Below are positions 23,325 through 41,106 of a stretch of 64,000 nucleotides of DNA, piece by piece. The stretch covers positions 1 to 64,000 of the forward strand of contig CAJNOL010000941.1 of assembly GCA_905250125.1 (NCBI GenBank), in the 5' to 3' direction. The translations under genes and the position numbers were made by a program. Under the pieces are notes generated by a model. That model was not told the DNA's origin and made no database searches. It was given only the letters and a program-made list of their open reading frames with translations. This DNA is from Rotaria sordida (lineage: Eukaryota; Rotifera; Eurotatoria; Philodinida; Philodinidae). The number at the start of each line of letters is the position of its first letter. The stretch's first letter is position 1.

Positions 23325-25077
23325 CTACACATATGGATGAAGACGTTCTCTAGAAGTAACAAGCACATATAACGATGATATTCCTAAACCATAAAGACTG
23401 CCTCGAAAAGCGCCTTTCCAACCAGCTGTTGATCGATAAAGAAGACCAGTAAGACCACCACTAGCAACTGTATTTAATTCATCATCGATACCACGTGCCC
23501 AACTAATACCAGTACCAATTAAACTGTAGATTAATGCTAAATAAAGCAAATAGATTAAAAAAAATTCATAAAATATTAACTTAAAATATCCTACCAATAG
23601 AGCCCATTGCAGAAGCAGTGGTAGCACCTTGACGACCAACATAATTAATAATTCTACAAAAAATTTACATTCATCTAACAATAGTTCTTTTGTTTTGATC
23701 AAACTTACGATGAAGTTCGTACAGATCCAGTTAAATCTCGAGTTTCACGTAAACCACGATATAATCCTGATGCACTACCAATTAAACTTCCTATAAGAAA
23801 TTCATTATTATATCTTATTTATTTATTCATTTATTTTACGAACCAGCAATAACAGAGCCACCAATTGTAAAAAACATTAATTCAAGTCTACCACGTTTTT
23901 CTTTTTGTCCTTCAGGCAAAATAAATTGAGATTCACCCTACACAAATAAAAATAATCTTTTCATAATAATTATTAATTATAAATATCAAATATTCATACG
24001 GGATTTAATAATTTTGGATCAAAATTTAAATAAGGTGATAAAGAATTTGTACCAGGCGTTGAATGAACTAATTAAATAAATCATATTTACTAAACATCTA
24101 TTTATTTCTAAATATCAATACATAGTAAATTTCTATACATTATTATCCAATGAATGATACAAGCTAAAGAATACTCTTGCAAGAGTCCTGATTACATGTC
24201 TATGATGTATAGATGAAATTGATTTTTACATATTCAATTAAAGGGATACAACTCGTAGTCTAGCACAGAGATATACACCGCCTGCACGATTACAACTTGA
24301 TCGTGTTAGCAATTATACTTTCTTGAAGTTGAAACCGAACAATCCAAGTTAATATTAATCTCATATAGGACTGGCGGCACTTTATTTTTATTTTAGTTTG
24401 GAAAATCTGAAGAGCATAGTAAAGTAAAGCGAATAAACATACTTAATATTGATTTTAAATATTGTAATTAACTTTACTTTTTTGGGCAAAGTTCTTATAC
24501 TTAATTTAATTTTTCAAAGCAAAATCAAGATATAGTGTGAGCCAGAGACGTGGATCGCCTGGTGGTGATAGCTGTCTCGCTCGCGCGGTGTTTCACATCT
24601 CCAGTCTGGCGTTGAGTTAGGTCAGAAAATTCATCTTAATATAAATATGAAATATATATCTTTGGGTTTGCAAGGATGTGTATGTAGACGAAGATAAGAG
24701 CCATACCTACATCAATACCTTCGCTTAAATCCTTATATCAATTTTATCCTTATCTTTCATTTATATAATTGTAAGCTTGCTGGCGTTTTATTTTAAATAT
24801 CTTTTAGAAGTTAAAGAGAAATTAAAACAACATCTACCTTATAGCATCAATCACAATGCTAATATTCAAGTTACTCATAAAAAGACGATTTTCTACGTTT
24901 ATTTCTTGTCAGACTGTTTTCCATGTAATTTTTCTCATAATCATTTCATTTGAATTTCCTGGAAATATAACGTTTATCATACTTACCTGGAACATTATTA
25001 GCTGGTTCATGTAAATTATAATTTCCAAATAAACTAAATCCACGTTTATTTGAATCTTGCGTATTATTAAAATCCAT
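23325..25077 (-). CDS. TIMM23: TIM23, inner-membrane protein-import channel subunit (6 exons)
   Basis: Exons: 24987-25077, 24000-24067, 23844-23937, 23709-23790, 23595-23653, 23325-23536; 606 nt, 201 aa (human about 209). The soluble N-terminus (MDFNNTQDSNKRGFSLFG) leads into LSPYLNFDPKLLNPGESQFI, equivalent to the presequence-receptor region just before FILP. Four hydrophobic segments of the Tim17/22/23 family follow: LELMFFTIGGSVIAGSLIG, then GRQGATTASAMGSIALIYS, then ELNTVASGGLTGLLYRSTAG, then GSLYGLGISSLYVL. The blocks RGRLELMFFTIGG and DDELNTVASG are diagnostic for TIM23 rather than TIM17. It imports presequence proteins across the inner mitochondrial membrane. The start lies 135 bp from the 5' neighbour position at 23190 in genomic order on the same strand. 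Intron 1 is unusually long here (919 bp). Confidence 0.94.
24540..24612. other. GC-rich island inside TIM23 intron 1
   Basis: About 70 bp of locally high GC (GTGGATCGCCTGGTGGTGAT, then CTCGCTCGCGCGG) inside an otherwise AT-rich intron. It could be a fragment of an inserted element or of a tRNA-derived SINE, but I cannot complete a box A/box B pair. Confidence 0.35.
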
Positions 25078-25418
25078 TATTCTGAAAGAAGGAGAAAAAA
25101 AGAAAACAAAATTTATAAGTAAATTTTTTTTTTTGTTCTACATAGAATATTAAGGCACATATATGATTCACTTTGTTTTTAAACAAATTATTTAAAATTC
25201 TAGAAACGAATAAACTATATAATAATACAACTTAAAAAAAAAACAAAAAGAAAAGCAAATTTTTCTGAGATATTGGCTAGCATTGTTTCTAGCACCTTAA
25301 TACATAATAAGAATTAAGTATCAGATGAAAATAGAAATATATATATATGTATATATCACACACAAATAAACAGAGATTTTTTTTTTTTTTTAATAAAAAG
25401 AAAAAACAAATGCTTGTG

Positions 25419-29353
<3,935 letters not shown>

Positions 29354-29612
29354 ACCTCGCTAAATTACATATAAATTAAATATTTAGTTTTTTTTTAAAC
29401 AAAAAAAGTAAAGAACATTGTGTTTTTTGGAAGAAAACAAAAAAAGTATAATTCATTGATCTTACATTCTGTTGTTCAATTTTATAACGTACATTTCGCT
29501 GTGCTTGTTCAACTAATAATTGTGTATTAATAAATTGAAAAAAATCATTCCTTCTTGATTTTAATCCATTTTGCAGCCATTGCTGCACATATGGTTTATA
29601 AGGTTCAGCCAT
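29354..29612 (-). CDS. Possible upstream coding exon of the Src gene (49 codons, in frame)
   Basis: An exon at 29466-29612 starts with ATG and reads MAEPYKPYVQQWLQNGLKS and on to KIEQQN, ending at a canonical donor (GTAAGA). The acceptor at 29360 (TAATTTAG) joins it in phase to CGA GGT ATG GGA, so translation from 29612 would run R-G straight into MGNC. That gives a form with 51 extra N-terminal residues in which Gly2 is no longer N-terminal and cannot be myristoylated. Alternatively the exon is 5' UTR and initiation is at 29353. The peptide is not one I recognise. Farther upstream, 29891-29930 looks like a 5' UTR exon with donor GTAAAT. Confidence 0.5.
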
Positions 29613-29929
29613 TTGATTTTTTTTATATTTATTCAATTCTCATTTTTCTTTGTCACAATGCAAACAAACATACAATGTGTATTCTTCAAGTGTACATGCA
29701 AATCAAATTTCTACGTGTTCAGTTTATAACCTCACACAGATCGAAAAGTCAAAAAGAGAAAAAAAAGAAGGAATGATTTTTCTTTTCTTTTTTTCATTTC
29801 TTTTATTTTTGTGTGTGTGTGTGTGTGTATAGATCATGTAGTTTTTTTGATTCATTAAGTACTTATCAGTGTAAAAAGAAATTTATTTACCTGTTTATTT
29901 TCTTTTTCGAAGCATGAAATGATCTAAAA

Positions 29930-31499
29930 ATAATTAATGAATATCTTTCATCAATTTGAGAATATTTTCAGATTTTGATGAAAGATCTTCTTCATTATTG
30001 AAGATCTAAAACAATATATTTTTCTTTCATTTAGTTCATATATTTATTTATATGAAAATTTTATGTTCTATAGAACTTTTATACTTAGTAGTGGATGTGT
30101 AAAACATTTTCGAACTGATTTTTTTTTTTTACTGTCTATATGATGATAAAAACAAAGAAATGAAATTTTAGACATTTGAACAACAGTTGTTATTAGTATG
30201 TGATGAAAAAAAAGAGAGTATAAGGTTTGAAAAAGAAAAGAAAAATTTGAAAATTGATATCATTTTTATGGACAAATGATATGACACACTGATTTTTGGT
30301 TCTAAGCAGGTAAATATGTGTTTGAAAGAAAAAAGAAAAATGAGCTCTGTTGAAGATGAATAAAAATGAGAATAATAATGTATATTGTTTGAGCAGTAAA
30401 ACATTGACCTTCGTGTCTTATATATTGTCAATACTATGGATTGGATAGCAAATGTTAAACAACATCGAAAGGTAAGAAACAATAGACAAGTATTAAAAAC
30501 AATAAATTATTGACCTCGAATATTATCTGTAAGAAAGTTTGTTTTTTTTTTTTTATTGAGACAAGACAGTGTAATTAGTAATCTAAATAAGAAATTTACA
30601 ATTCTAGCTAATTAAGAAGAAAAAAAAATATTGTCTAGCACTGTAGGATGATCGATCAGAACGTTTGAAGAAATATACTCATAGAGCTCATGAAAAGACG
30701 ATGATAATGATGATGACACATACTCAGCAATTGCACTTATTGTTGTGATTTTTTTCTATTGGTTGTAAATTACAAGTAATATTTTCGACGCTAAATACAG
30801 ATGTCGCTAATCAATGGGAAGAAAATATTCACTATTCTTTTTGATTATGACACAATACACGAGTTTCAAAGTCTTTTTTTTAATTCAAACTGAACGCTAT
30901 TCATTAAACTCAATTAAATGAAATACGCGCGTCGAACAGAATTTGAAGTTTGTATAGCAGAAGGTCAGCTTGTTCGATCTTTGATTTTATGTTTTATATA
31001 TGATTTCATATATTTAACATGTGGATCCAGCACGAACGTACATGCTATATTGGAGAGGTGACATGTAAATTTTTTTACTTGAAAGTGAGTTTTCGATCAT
31101 ACATCTATGTCGTTCAACATATTCTTATTTTTCCCAGCTTATATTAAATAAAAGTTTGAGTTTATTTTATTTGTTGAGATTTCAAAAACGCTTTTTTTGA
31201 TATTATCGATTTCGTAAAATTCAAATCTCTCTTTAAAACACAAAATTTGGTATAACGTTTATGATAAATATATATCGTCAAGGCATTAAATTCATCGCAA
31301 ATAGAATAACATTGTGCGATATACAGTTGGGTCCTAAAATTAATTCAATTTATTTTTAGTTGTTTCGATCAAGATTCAATCCAAAGATCTATAAACATAC
31401 AAATTAAGATTCTAAACAAGTACTTTGTTCGAAAATAATAAGTAGTACCACATATGAACATAATATTTACCTGAAAAAAAGATTTTTTTTCAAAAAAAT
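29930..31499. other. Intergenic, upstream of the Src gene
   Basis: AT-rich with simple repeats, for example (GT)n at about 29810-29827 just before. No gene seen. Promoter of Src expected here, no clear core motif. Confidence 0.4.
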
Positions 31500-33200
31500 G
31501 TTGAAAGCACTACCATATATTATTTACTATTCATGTATGTCATATCTTCATATTCATGGTATGAATTACCATTAAGAAAAAGATGATCATAAGAAAATGA
31601 ACTGTTAACAATGGATATGTAGAATGAAGAATGATTAGTATATGTTGAACAAAATTGTTGCAATGATTGAATTAATGCCTAAGTTGCATCAAATTCAGAT
31701 AGTGCATAATAATTGATATTCCTCGGCCCGAGAAACGTTTCAGGCTCATATAGCTACTAAATACTATAGGCTACATTTAATAATGATGTATTCATTGGTG
31801 TACTAACAATATTTTCTGCTATGGATTCTATAGAAAGTATTTCGATTAAATTTGGATATGAGGATTGATTAAAAATATTCTAGTGATATATTTTATTGTA
31901 ATACCCACGTGAATTGTAGTCCATGAATATTAAAATCAAGCGCATATTTTTATAACTAATGGTGTGTAGTTAGTTTCCGCTCATAATAGTACAATTTGTG
32001 TTGAACTGCTAGATAAAAGATCTGTTAATTCACCTCGAATATTGAATGTCGCAATATCTAATACTACTCCAGATTGAGAAATTCGACCATTGAATCTTGC
32101 CGGATTCGATCAGACTCAATGTCGGAAATAGTCCTGTTCTATCGAATTGAGCTCAGAATCCAGTGATCTGGAACTCGAAAAACTGTTAACTGAGAAAGGA
32201 TCTTATCAGATCCGATCAGATTTTAATCATTAGGCTTTAGTAGTTGTTCTCTTTCTGATTCACTATCATCTGTTAAATATACAATAAATATTAAGGTTTC
32301 TGACATCAATGATAAAAAATCCATTGTCTGCCCTTCTTATCATCTTATTGAGCAAGCAAACGTGAGAGAAATTCAGATATAGTCATTAAACACAGTGTAA
32401 ACATATTAATAATGCATAAACTATATCCTTACAGCTATAGAACTTGTATCCCTATACCCTAATAATTATATCCTTATCACTATAGCCTTCAACCGACACT
32501 CCGATGGTTACAACCTTAGTCCTGTACATCTATGGATTAAGGTAAAAGCTTTCGTACTTGCTAGAAATTCTTTTTTTTCCTGTTATTATAAACTCTTGAA
32601 TGTTCTAAATAGAATATAAAATATATTGCAGCTAGATGAATAGTACCCTAAATGTTCATAAGCTTAGCACTATCTTGAGGAAAAGCATATAACTCATACT
32701 ATGGAGAAGATTCTTTCCACATTACCCGAAAAAAAATAATACTGAAGACTCGCATGAAACTATGAAAAAAGAGTGGAAAGGAAGAAAGTGAAATGAGAAA
32801 ATATTGAAAAAGTACAATTGAATTAATTATGTTAAAACGTTAATTAGATATCTGTAGTATGCTTGTTGAACAGTGTTCATTTCTAATTGACTATGTGTAA
32901 AAGGATGATTATTACTGGTCACTGGTCTTTCATTTCGATGAATTTTTTCTAATATTTTCGCATTTTTCAATTTTACTTTGAATTCTCCTTGTTTTTGTGT
33001 AATGAGAAAAAATTTAAATTAAAAATGTAAGCATGCTGAAAAGAAATGATTGCTATGATATGAAAGACATTCAATTTGTAATGGTACTGAAGCTGAATGA
33101 GTTCGAAACTGTGAAAGATTATAGTCTGTTATTAATAGTGAAGGTCTTTCAAACAATAGCAAATAACTATAGTAAGATGGAAATATAAATTACTGTATTG
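31500..33200 (-). pseudogene. Decayed protein-coding traces, family not recognised
   Basis: On the minus strand, stretches read like protein but are broken by stops and frame changes. In transcript order: FERPSLLITDYNLSQF then RTHSASVPLQIECL (about 33060-33180); QGEFKVKLKNAKILEKIHRN then ERPVTSNNHPFTHSQLEMN (about 32870-33005); LMSETLIFIVYLTDDSESE then REQLLKPND (about 32235-32330); FNIRGELTDLLSSSSTQIVL (about 31985-32055); PNLIEILSIESIAENIV then STPMNTSLLNVAYS (about 31760-31860); QSLQQFCSTYTNHSSFYISI then FLNGNSYHEYEDMTY (about 31525-31690). Some gaps could be introns, but in-frame stops inside blocks argue for a pseudogene. No domain can be named. Confidence 0.4.
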
Positions 33201-36200
33201 TTTAATGTTTTATATTTATGATAAAAGCTTACTATACTAGATATTTTCTTATAAATAAGAAATTCTATTCGACCATACAAAAAAGAGCTTCTCTATAGTA
33301 CCAGCTGTATATCATCTCTAGCGATAGGAATAGAGTTTTGCAAATTTAGGATATTATTCATGTGGTTACAAAATATTTTTTGTCTCATTCTGTAAGTAAC
33401 ATGAGAGAACATCAACCCTCAGTCGAAATCAAAAAGAATAAAGAAAAGAAGCTTGCTATATAATTAATAAGCGGTAGAGAAGAACTGTTGCCAAAAAATT
33501 TTGCTGCTTCAGACGAAACACACAAGTGCAAATAATAGGAGCATACCATAACGAAAAGAGACCACTAATCATTATCTTATATATTGATACAGTCAAAATA
33601 TTATGATATGGGAAATTCTTTTTGCCTAAATAACTCTTATTCATGTGCACTGCTCATATCGAAAGTATTTGATGTCTATTTATTACTAATTGAGCGCTTG
33701 AGTCATATACTCAGTTAAATATTTATAATACTAATCTCGTGCAACACTCTAATCGATTTGATGTTTTCATTCTTATTCCAGTAGTAAGATAAATATTGAA
33801 TATCTGAAATCATCCAGTTTTATTTCGAAAAATAGTGCTTTGATAATCATTTTGTAATAATGTTCCTTTATCCTACTCATTCATTAGCATGCCTGAGCTC
33901 ATTTTTTTCGTTGGAATCTAAAAAGTATTTAATTAGAAATAAATTTATGTACAGAACATTTGTTCCACTACAACTCGACGGCTAACTTCTCGGAACTTGA
34001 TGGAATCGACTGGCTTTCGACCTGGGAAGTAACTGATTCCTATAGGACCTATGTTGTTGGACACGAAAAAATCCGATAGATGGAACTTCTTTATTCTTAT
34101 ATAATCCGACAAGTTCCAACACCAGTGATTGATCGATTTTATCGCGAAATCCAGTGTCATCTGAAACCACGAATTCCAACCATTTCTTGATACCAGATGG
34201 TCCTGAATCACATCGGAAGCGAACAAATCTAAAGATCGAATCTGACCAGTTTCGACTGTATCAATGGATATCAATGAAAACCAGTGAATAGCATCTGAAT
34301 CCAGAGAAAAGTAACCGACCGAATCTGATTAACCATGTGGTAACGAATTAAAATCCCGTCGAAAAGGATTCGACATACCCACTTTGACCTAAGAGATTTC
34401 TCTTTGGATGCTACTACTTTACAAAACATTGTTTATATCATGTTGTATATAAAGACATTTCTTTATTTTCCATATTCAAATGATGAAGAAAAAAAAACGG
34501 TGATCAATACTACTAGAACTACATCTCATATATAAGTTGTTTTTTTATATACATTTTGATGTTTGATCTTTTTTTGTTTTGGTTGGTTATTTCATAAGAA
34601 TTTTCCCAGTGGAATTATTCTTATTTCACATATGACGTTGTTTTTTTGTTTTATTTGCCAAAAAAAAAATTAGACGATAAATGACAAGTGCAATGACCTC
34701 GTCGAAAGATGCACGACGATACAATTTTCTTTGACATCTGCTGTTTATCTTGTTGTTGCAATACTGTCAATGTTTGTTGACATTAGTCAAGCAGTATGAT
34801 TATCAACATTTCTTCTTAGACATCCAAAATGTTTATTAGTATCATATATTCTATTTTTATTCTTATCAATTTTTACGGTTTTTGTTATGGTTAGTTTACT
34901 ATCAACAAAGATAGAAACAGTTTAAATAATTGATTAATTATAGAATGAGACATTTTGATAGACAAGGACATGTACAATACCTGATTCAAACATCCGATAG
35001 ATCTAAGAAGTGTAGTTATATCGTAAACGTTTATCAAAACTTAATATTCATTAATATTCACCATGATGATTATTAAATAAGAAAATCTTAACACAAAAAA
35101 CACTTCTGTTGTTTTTGTATATTCCTATCAATCATCTAGATATACCTATGATACGTTTCATGTTGTAGAATGACAATCAAAAAAACAAAAAAAACTCATC
35201 TTGAATCAAATCCTAGAGATTATAATAGTCATTCTTTTGTTTCTCTAATTGTTCATATGAATGGCGATTTTTCTCCAATCATTTTCAAAGATATTTTCAC
35301 TATCTAATACTACACTCGATAATCTTTATTGAATAGATGAAAGTAAAATTACTTGTCATATAAAAACTAGAAAAGATGCTTATTTTTAGCTCTTTCATAT
35401 TTATTCACTTTAGAAAATGGTTTAGTTTATTTCATAGAACTACTTAATGTTATTGCATTAGTTGTCTTTTTATGAACAGAAATTACCAAAAGATGGTTTT
35501 ATACAAAGATAGAAATTATTAATATAACTTTTCTCTTATAAGATATATATATATGATGGCATATTGTTGTTTAACAAACATGAGAATATGTTGTATCATT
35601 TTAAATTGATTAGATTATTTATGATTCTGTAAGACTTTGGTCAATATTAACTTAACATTAGTTTTAAAACAAATTGATTTATCTTTTATAATCCAATAAT
35701 AAAAATGAAATGATGTTTGATCCTATTACACTTGACTAAATTTTTTTTGCTTATTTGATTGATTATATGCATCATTCTTCTATATATATATCTTGTAGTT
35801 TATTCGACAGATTTTGCAATCATACTTGAGTTTATGTATTTGTTCTTTGTGCGGAGGTTTACATTTTATGCTTATAATTCATTGTAGAAACTTTTTTTTT
35901 TATTGAATGCTTTCATTCTAATACATAAAAATTCGATTATATGACTTGCAAATATTCTTTCTATGATATAGCAGAAGATTAAATAATAAAAATTAGTTTA
36001 ATTCAATCGTTGAATATGTCTAATTATTCAATATAACTACTTCTATTATATTGTTTTTTCTTTTTTTTTTTTGTACGAACGATTGTTTACAATTTCTTTT
36101 ATAGTTAGTTCACTATATAAAATACGTCTAGAATTCAGACAATAAATTGAATATATAAAATGATATCATCATGTTCGCAAATGAAAGCTTTTAGTTGGAA

Positions 36201-37167
36201 GTATATTTTCAAGAAATAAAAAAAATGAGTATCTCTGGTCTATTTGTAATTTTATTAATTGGACTGATTTGTTTTTCTCGATGATATGAAATTTTTAGCA
36301 TATATATATATATACTATCGTAGAAATCTAAGTCAGTAAAATTAGACCGATCTCGATCGTTTGAGTTGAAGAAGAATTACAATGTATAATAGCTTTTCTC
36401 GTTAAGAGTTCTAGAATTCAAGAAGAGGAAAAGTTTATGGCTCAGCGAACCTATCATCATATAGTCCTACATCGTGATAATGTAATCTTTAAATTTCATC
36501 TAAATATTCAAAAGTTATAATTATTTCTTGATGAATAAAAACTTCAAAAAAATTCTCTATCATCAAGAAAAGAAAATCAATCCGATTGATTAAAACAGAC
36601 TAGAGATATTGAAGTCTTCTTTTTATCGTCTAGTTATTTATGTCCCACCATGTATAGTATTACAAGTGTAATATCGTGAGAAAAAAAAAACAAGATTTCC
36701 AAAGAAAATAATAAATAATCTTATCTAGAAATTCGAGTAAAATGGGCAATTTATTGTATCGAAAAAAAAAAAACACAAAAAACTTTGACATCGTTCACCA
36801 ATTAATATATGAAATAGTGAACATAGAACATATTCTGTATAAATTACTCATGCTAAATGAAATAAAACAATCCGTTCATTATGCAGAAAATGAACAATAC
36901 TAATCATCAATAAGATAATCTTCTCCTTTTTTTTTTTTCGACACAGCAAAATACAAAAATCAGTAAAGCAAAAAAGAAAGAGAAAAAGAACGAAACGTAT
37001 GGCAAAGTATAACACTGTTCGACGTAAAGCCCTACTATACGACGTTCTCGCATAGGTAATATAATGAATGATGATAAAAAAAGAAAAGAAAAGAAAAGAA
37101 ACAAAAAAGAGGATCAATCTAACTTATAATACACACGCACAAATACAGCAAATGATGACTAGGTGTT
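33201..37167. other. AT-rich intergenic stretch
   Basis: No gene supported. A roughly 430-bp patch at 33950-34380 is less AT-rich than its surroundings and may be an old repeat, but it has no inverted ends that I can see. (TA)n runs occur at about 36300-36315. The last 300 bp would contain the 3' region of the small heat-shock protein gene. Confidence 0.4.
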
Positions 37168-39005
37168 CTATTGCGTAATTTTAATTTGACGGTTGAATGC
37201 AGGTACACGATCATGTGGTATTGGTACTTCAACAGTAAGTGTTGAATCCTCACTCATTTTAGCACGTAAATTATTCACATCAACCCATTCTGGTAAAACA
37301 TATTCACGCATATATTCACGATTAATTTGATTACCACGTGTATTATCAATATGAACAGCTTGAACTAAATAAATATATATATATATATATCAAAATAGAT
37401 TTATAAAGAAAAATAAAAATCAATAAATATATATATACCTTTTAAAACATTATCATTAACTTTAACACTAACATCATCAGGTTTATAACCACTTAAATCA
37501 AATGTAAGTTTAAGTTGTTTATCACCTACTGTATATGAATCATTTGTACCAATATTTGTTGGTAAATTAAATTGTTGTGATTGATATGTTGGTGTTAATG
37601 GTGGACGAATATCACGTACAGGTATTTGTATTGTTAGAATACCATCAGCACTTAATGTATTTGTTAATTTTTTTGCTTCAGCACCATCAGGTAAACCTAT
37701 ACAACAACAAAAAAAAACAAACATTTATTTTGTTTTTTTCGAATAAACAAAAAAATAAATAAATAAATAAATAAATAAATTTTTTTTTACCAATTTCACG
37801 TTTAAATTCTCGATGAGCTGTTCCACGTCCATCACGTTCTTGTCTTAAAGCACTTACTTTTAACATTGTATCATTAACTTGTATTGCAATATCTTCAGGT
37901 GCAAATTCACTTAAATTAAATTTATATGTAACAATCTTTGTTCCATCATTACGATCACTATTAGAAAATTCTGGTCGTGATGTAATTGTTGAAAATGTAA
38001 CAGGAGTTGGATTATTACTACTACTACTACCACCACCACCCATAAGTGTTGATGTTGAACTTGTTGATGAATATTGATCACGTAATGGACTATTACGATG
38101 AAAATTATTTGATCCAAGACTACTACTACTTTCTTGTCGAAATGTTGATGATGATGATGATGAATATGGATTTGATGGATTATTACCAATAACAATATTT
38201 GTTGGTTGACGTCCAGCATTAAATGTTGTATCAACAATACGACCTGGACTTGATTGACGAAATGTACTTGCTGATGATGATGTTATAGGTGATAAACCTG
38301 AATCATTATAAACACGATCCATAAGTACAGGTGCTTCCATTGTAAGTTGACCATCATCAGATAAATATGATTGTAATGTTTTAACATCAACAAATTCTGG
38401 TAATGTTAATTCACGATTAAATTGTTTTGATTCAGTTGCATTACCAACTTTAACTTGACGATCACCTTTAACAATTAACATACGACCATCAACTTTAACA
38501 TTAAGTTCTTCTGGACGAAATTCACCTATAAAAATTAAATAATTATTTTTTTTTATTTTTTTTATTTTTTTGTTTTTATTGTCTTACCAATATCAAATTG
38601 AACTTTATATTTTTTTCGTCCATCATTATCTTCTTCAATAAATGCACGTTGACCTGATGTATTTTGTGTTGAACCTAAACCTGATGCTGATCCTCGAAAT
38701 GTTGGCCAATCAACTCCACCAAATTCAGGAAAATCAGGAAAATCAACACGCATTCGTGGTTTTGAATGAACTAATGATGTTGATGGAAATGAACCTGGTT
38801 CAGTTCTTGATTCATTAAAAAATTTTTCTCGCCATCGTCGACATTCTTCTTCAAAATCACGCATACGTGTACTCATTCGATCATGTATATCATTTGATGG
38901 TCCTTCCGATGAACGAAAACGTATATACCGTTGATCATCACTTGGATTTACCGTTACGGGTATAACAGTACGTGGATGATGTTGATAATGATGATCGTTG
39001 CTCAT
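37168..39005 (-). CDS. Small heat-shock protein with three alpha-crystallin domains (4 exons)
   Basis: Exons: 38588-39005, 37791-38525, 37439-37696, 37168-37364; 1608 nt, 535 aa, against about 150-220 for an ordinary sHSP. After a polar N-terminus containing WPTFRGSASG, three alpha-crystallin domains follow. ACD1, about 129-209: YKVQFDIGEFRPEELNVKVD, RELTLPEFVDV. ACD2, about 334-411: YKFNLSEFAPEDIAIQVN, KREIGLPDGAEA. ACD3, about 439-522: LTFDLSGYKPDDVSVKVN, REYVLPEWVDVNNL. ACD1 and ACD2 are separated by a long Ser-rich linker, ACD2 and ACD3 by a shorter Pro/Gln one. Introns fall inside each domain. ATP-independent chaperone that holds unfolding proteins; each ACD would form a beta-sandwich and dimerise. 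Two-ACD proteins (p40 of flatworms) are known; three in one chain is unusual. No clear heat-shock element upstream. Confidence 0.92.
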
Positions 39006-41106
39006 TTTTGTTTTGTTTTATATCAATCTTGTGTCACCGATTTATTTATGTTGAATATGAATGTGTTCACATATATTGAATACAATTCAAATCGATCACA
39101 TCAATCAATGATGAAACTATAGCGAGAGACAGAGAGAAAGAGAGAAAACGAGTATCTAAAATTGATGAACATATGAACATGTAGATATATATGTCTATAG
39201 AAGGCGTATTTAGATCGAGAAAAAGAGTGAGAGATAAAGGAATATAGAAATAACCATATCGTCGAGTCTGTTTATACCAACAACAAATTTTCTGCTGATG
39301 CCGTCGCCACTCTCTTTTCTTTGGTGGAGAGAACCACCCTTTCGCCTTTTCTTTCTCTACTAAAAACGCACTGATAACATATGTATAATCGACCCGTACC
39401 AACGTCAGTCGCTCCTACTTCTTCGTCTTCGTTGCATTTTTTGGCTGGCTCGCACATATACCGTGTATGTTTAGTTATTTCCTTTTCTCTTCCCATTGCT
39501 CCTCATCTCTTTTTTTTTTCTATCATCGATACAAACTCATACGGTCGAATATGACTACGAACGACAACGATGTATATATATATACATATATATCTATGCA
39601 TATATGTGGCAGTCCATTTTCTGGTCGATTTTCTTTCTCGCTTCCTTCATCTGCTTCGTTTTTTTTTCCTCCTTCTTTACTATCTCACAAAATACATCTA
39701 CATACAAAAGAAACGGATAAAAGAAAAGAATCGACTTTGCGTCGGAAATAGTTTACATGATTTCTCTTTCTTTCTTTCTTTCTTTTTCTTTCTCTCAATC
39801 CGTATTTGTATTCAAACCATACAGTTGCAAGAAGAAGAAGAAGAAAAAAAAAAGAAAGCATTACTCTATTATAACAAATACTAATTCTGATAATCTATGA
39901 CAGGTATAGACCATAGTCATTGGGCATATCAGGACATAATCATACATTAACAATTGCTATGTCAACAAACAATAGAACTGCTAGGAAACGTCGATTTAAC
40001 CATAGAAAAACAGAAATAGAACACACAGGAATAAGAGGTCATCACTTTTTTTTTCTCAGAACAATAATAGAAAAGAATATAACAGGATGTGAATAGTAAT
40101 CATTACTGGGTTAAATATTTGATTTAATACAATAATACTAATCGGAATATTACATCATTGTTATTCATCAATATTCACTCAGGTTCTTACTTCATCATTC
40201 AATATGATAAAATATGTAATAACATATCAAATCACCTTTATATAAAAAAGAAAGTGCAAAGTTTGGCTTGTGTGAACCTTTCTCAATAAATAAATACATA
40301 CATATATATACATAACTCTTTTCGCTCGGTGTTGTTTTTTGTTATGATGAATGCATCTATAAAAGGATTAGTACTTCTAACTATATATATACTAAAGTAC
40401 ATACTACACAACAGGATAGTCAAATATGGATTAAATTTATTTTGTTCCATATTTACTGAAATTTAAGCTGCTGCTGCTGTACTATGATCATTATCTTATT
40501 TCATCTTTGCATTACATATATATATATATTGAATAAAAACTGAAGGTTTCTTATGTGCACACGTTTATTATGTGAGTAAATGTGAAGGCCAACCAAAAAA
40601 AAAAAAAAGGCAAGAATGAATGCGGAAAATTTTTGACATTTTACAATGAAACTAGATTCAAATAATAAAAAAAAAAAAAAAGAATAAGGTTAAAAATAAA
40701 TGAACAATTTTTGATACATGATAGTATTATACACACACACACACTTGACTGACAATCATATTCTTATGTCAATTACTTTTTCTTTTCTTTTTTTTTGTTT
40801 CGTTCCCGAAGAAGAAGATCAATGAGTACAAAAACATTTCATTGAATCATAACAAAATATATTTTTCTATATCTTATACATTTATTTCTATAAAAAAAGA
40901 TGAAATACAAAAATACCATTATTTTATCATGTTGTCATTTTCTATTCTATCCTCATTTATAATTGTGTTATTTGTTGTTGTCATGCTGAGATTTAGCATA
41001 AGAAAAAAACACAGATGAGACAGTAATAGAGCTTCTTCTACCATCAGCTATTAGAATCGTTTTTTTTTTGATGATTGAGTTGTTGTCAACGAGAGACAAA
41101 AATATA
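39006..41106. other. Intergenic, upstream of the sHSP gene
   Basis: Pyrimidine-rich and simple-sequence DNA, (CA)n at about 40733-40744, poly-A runs near 40600 and 40670. Long frames on both strands here are low-complexity and not credible genes. Confidence 0.45.

Noticed and set aside
39006-39600. Heat-shock element upstream of the sHSP gene
   Set aside because: TTC/GAA triplets are frequent in this pyrimidine-rich DNA, but I could not find a properly spaced array of three.
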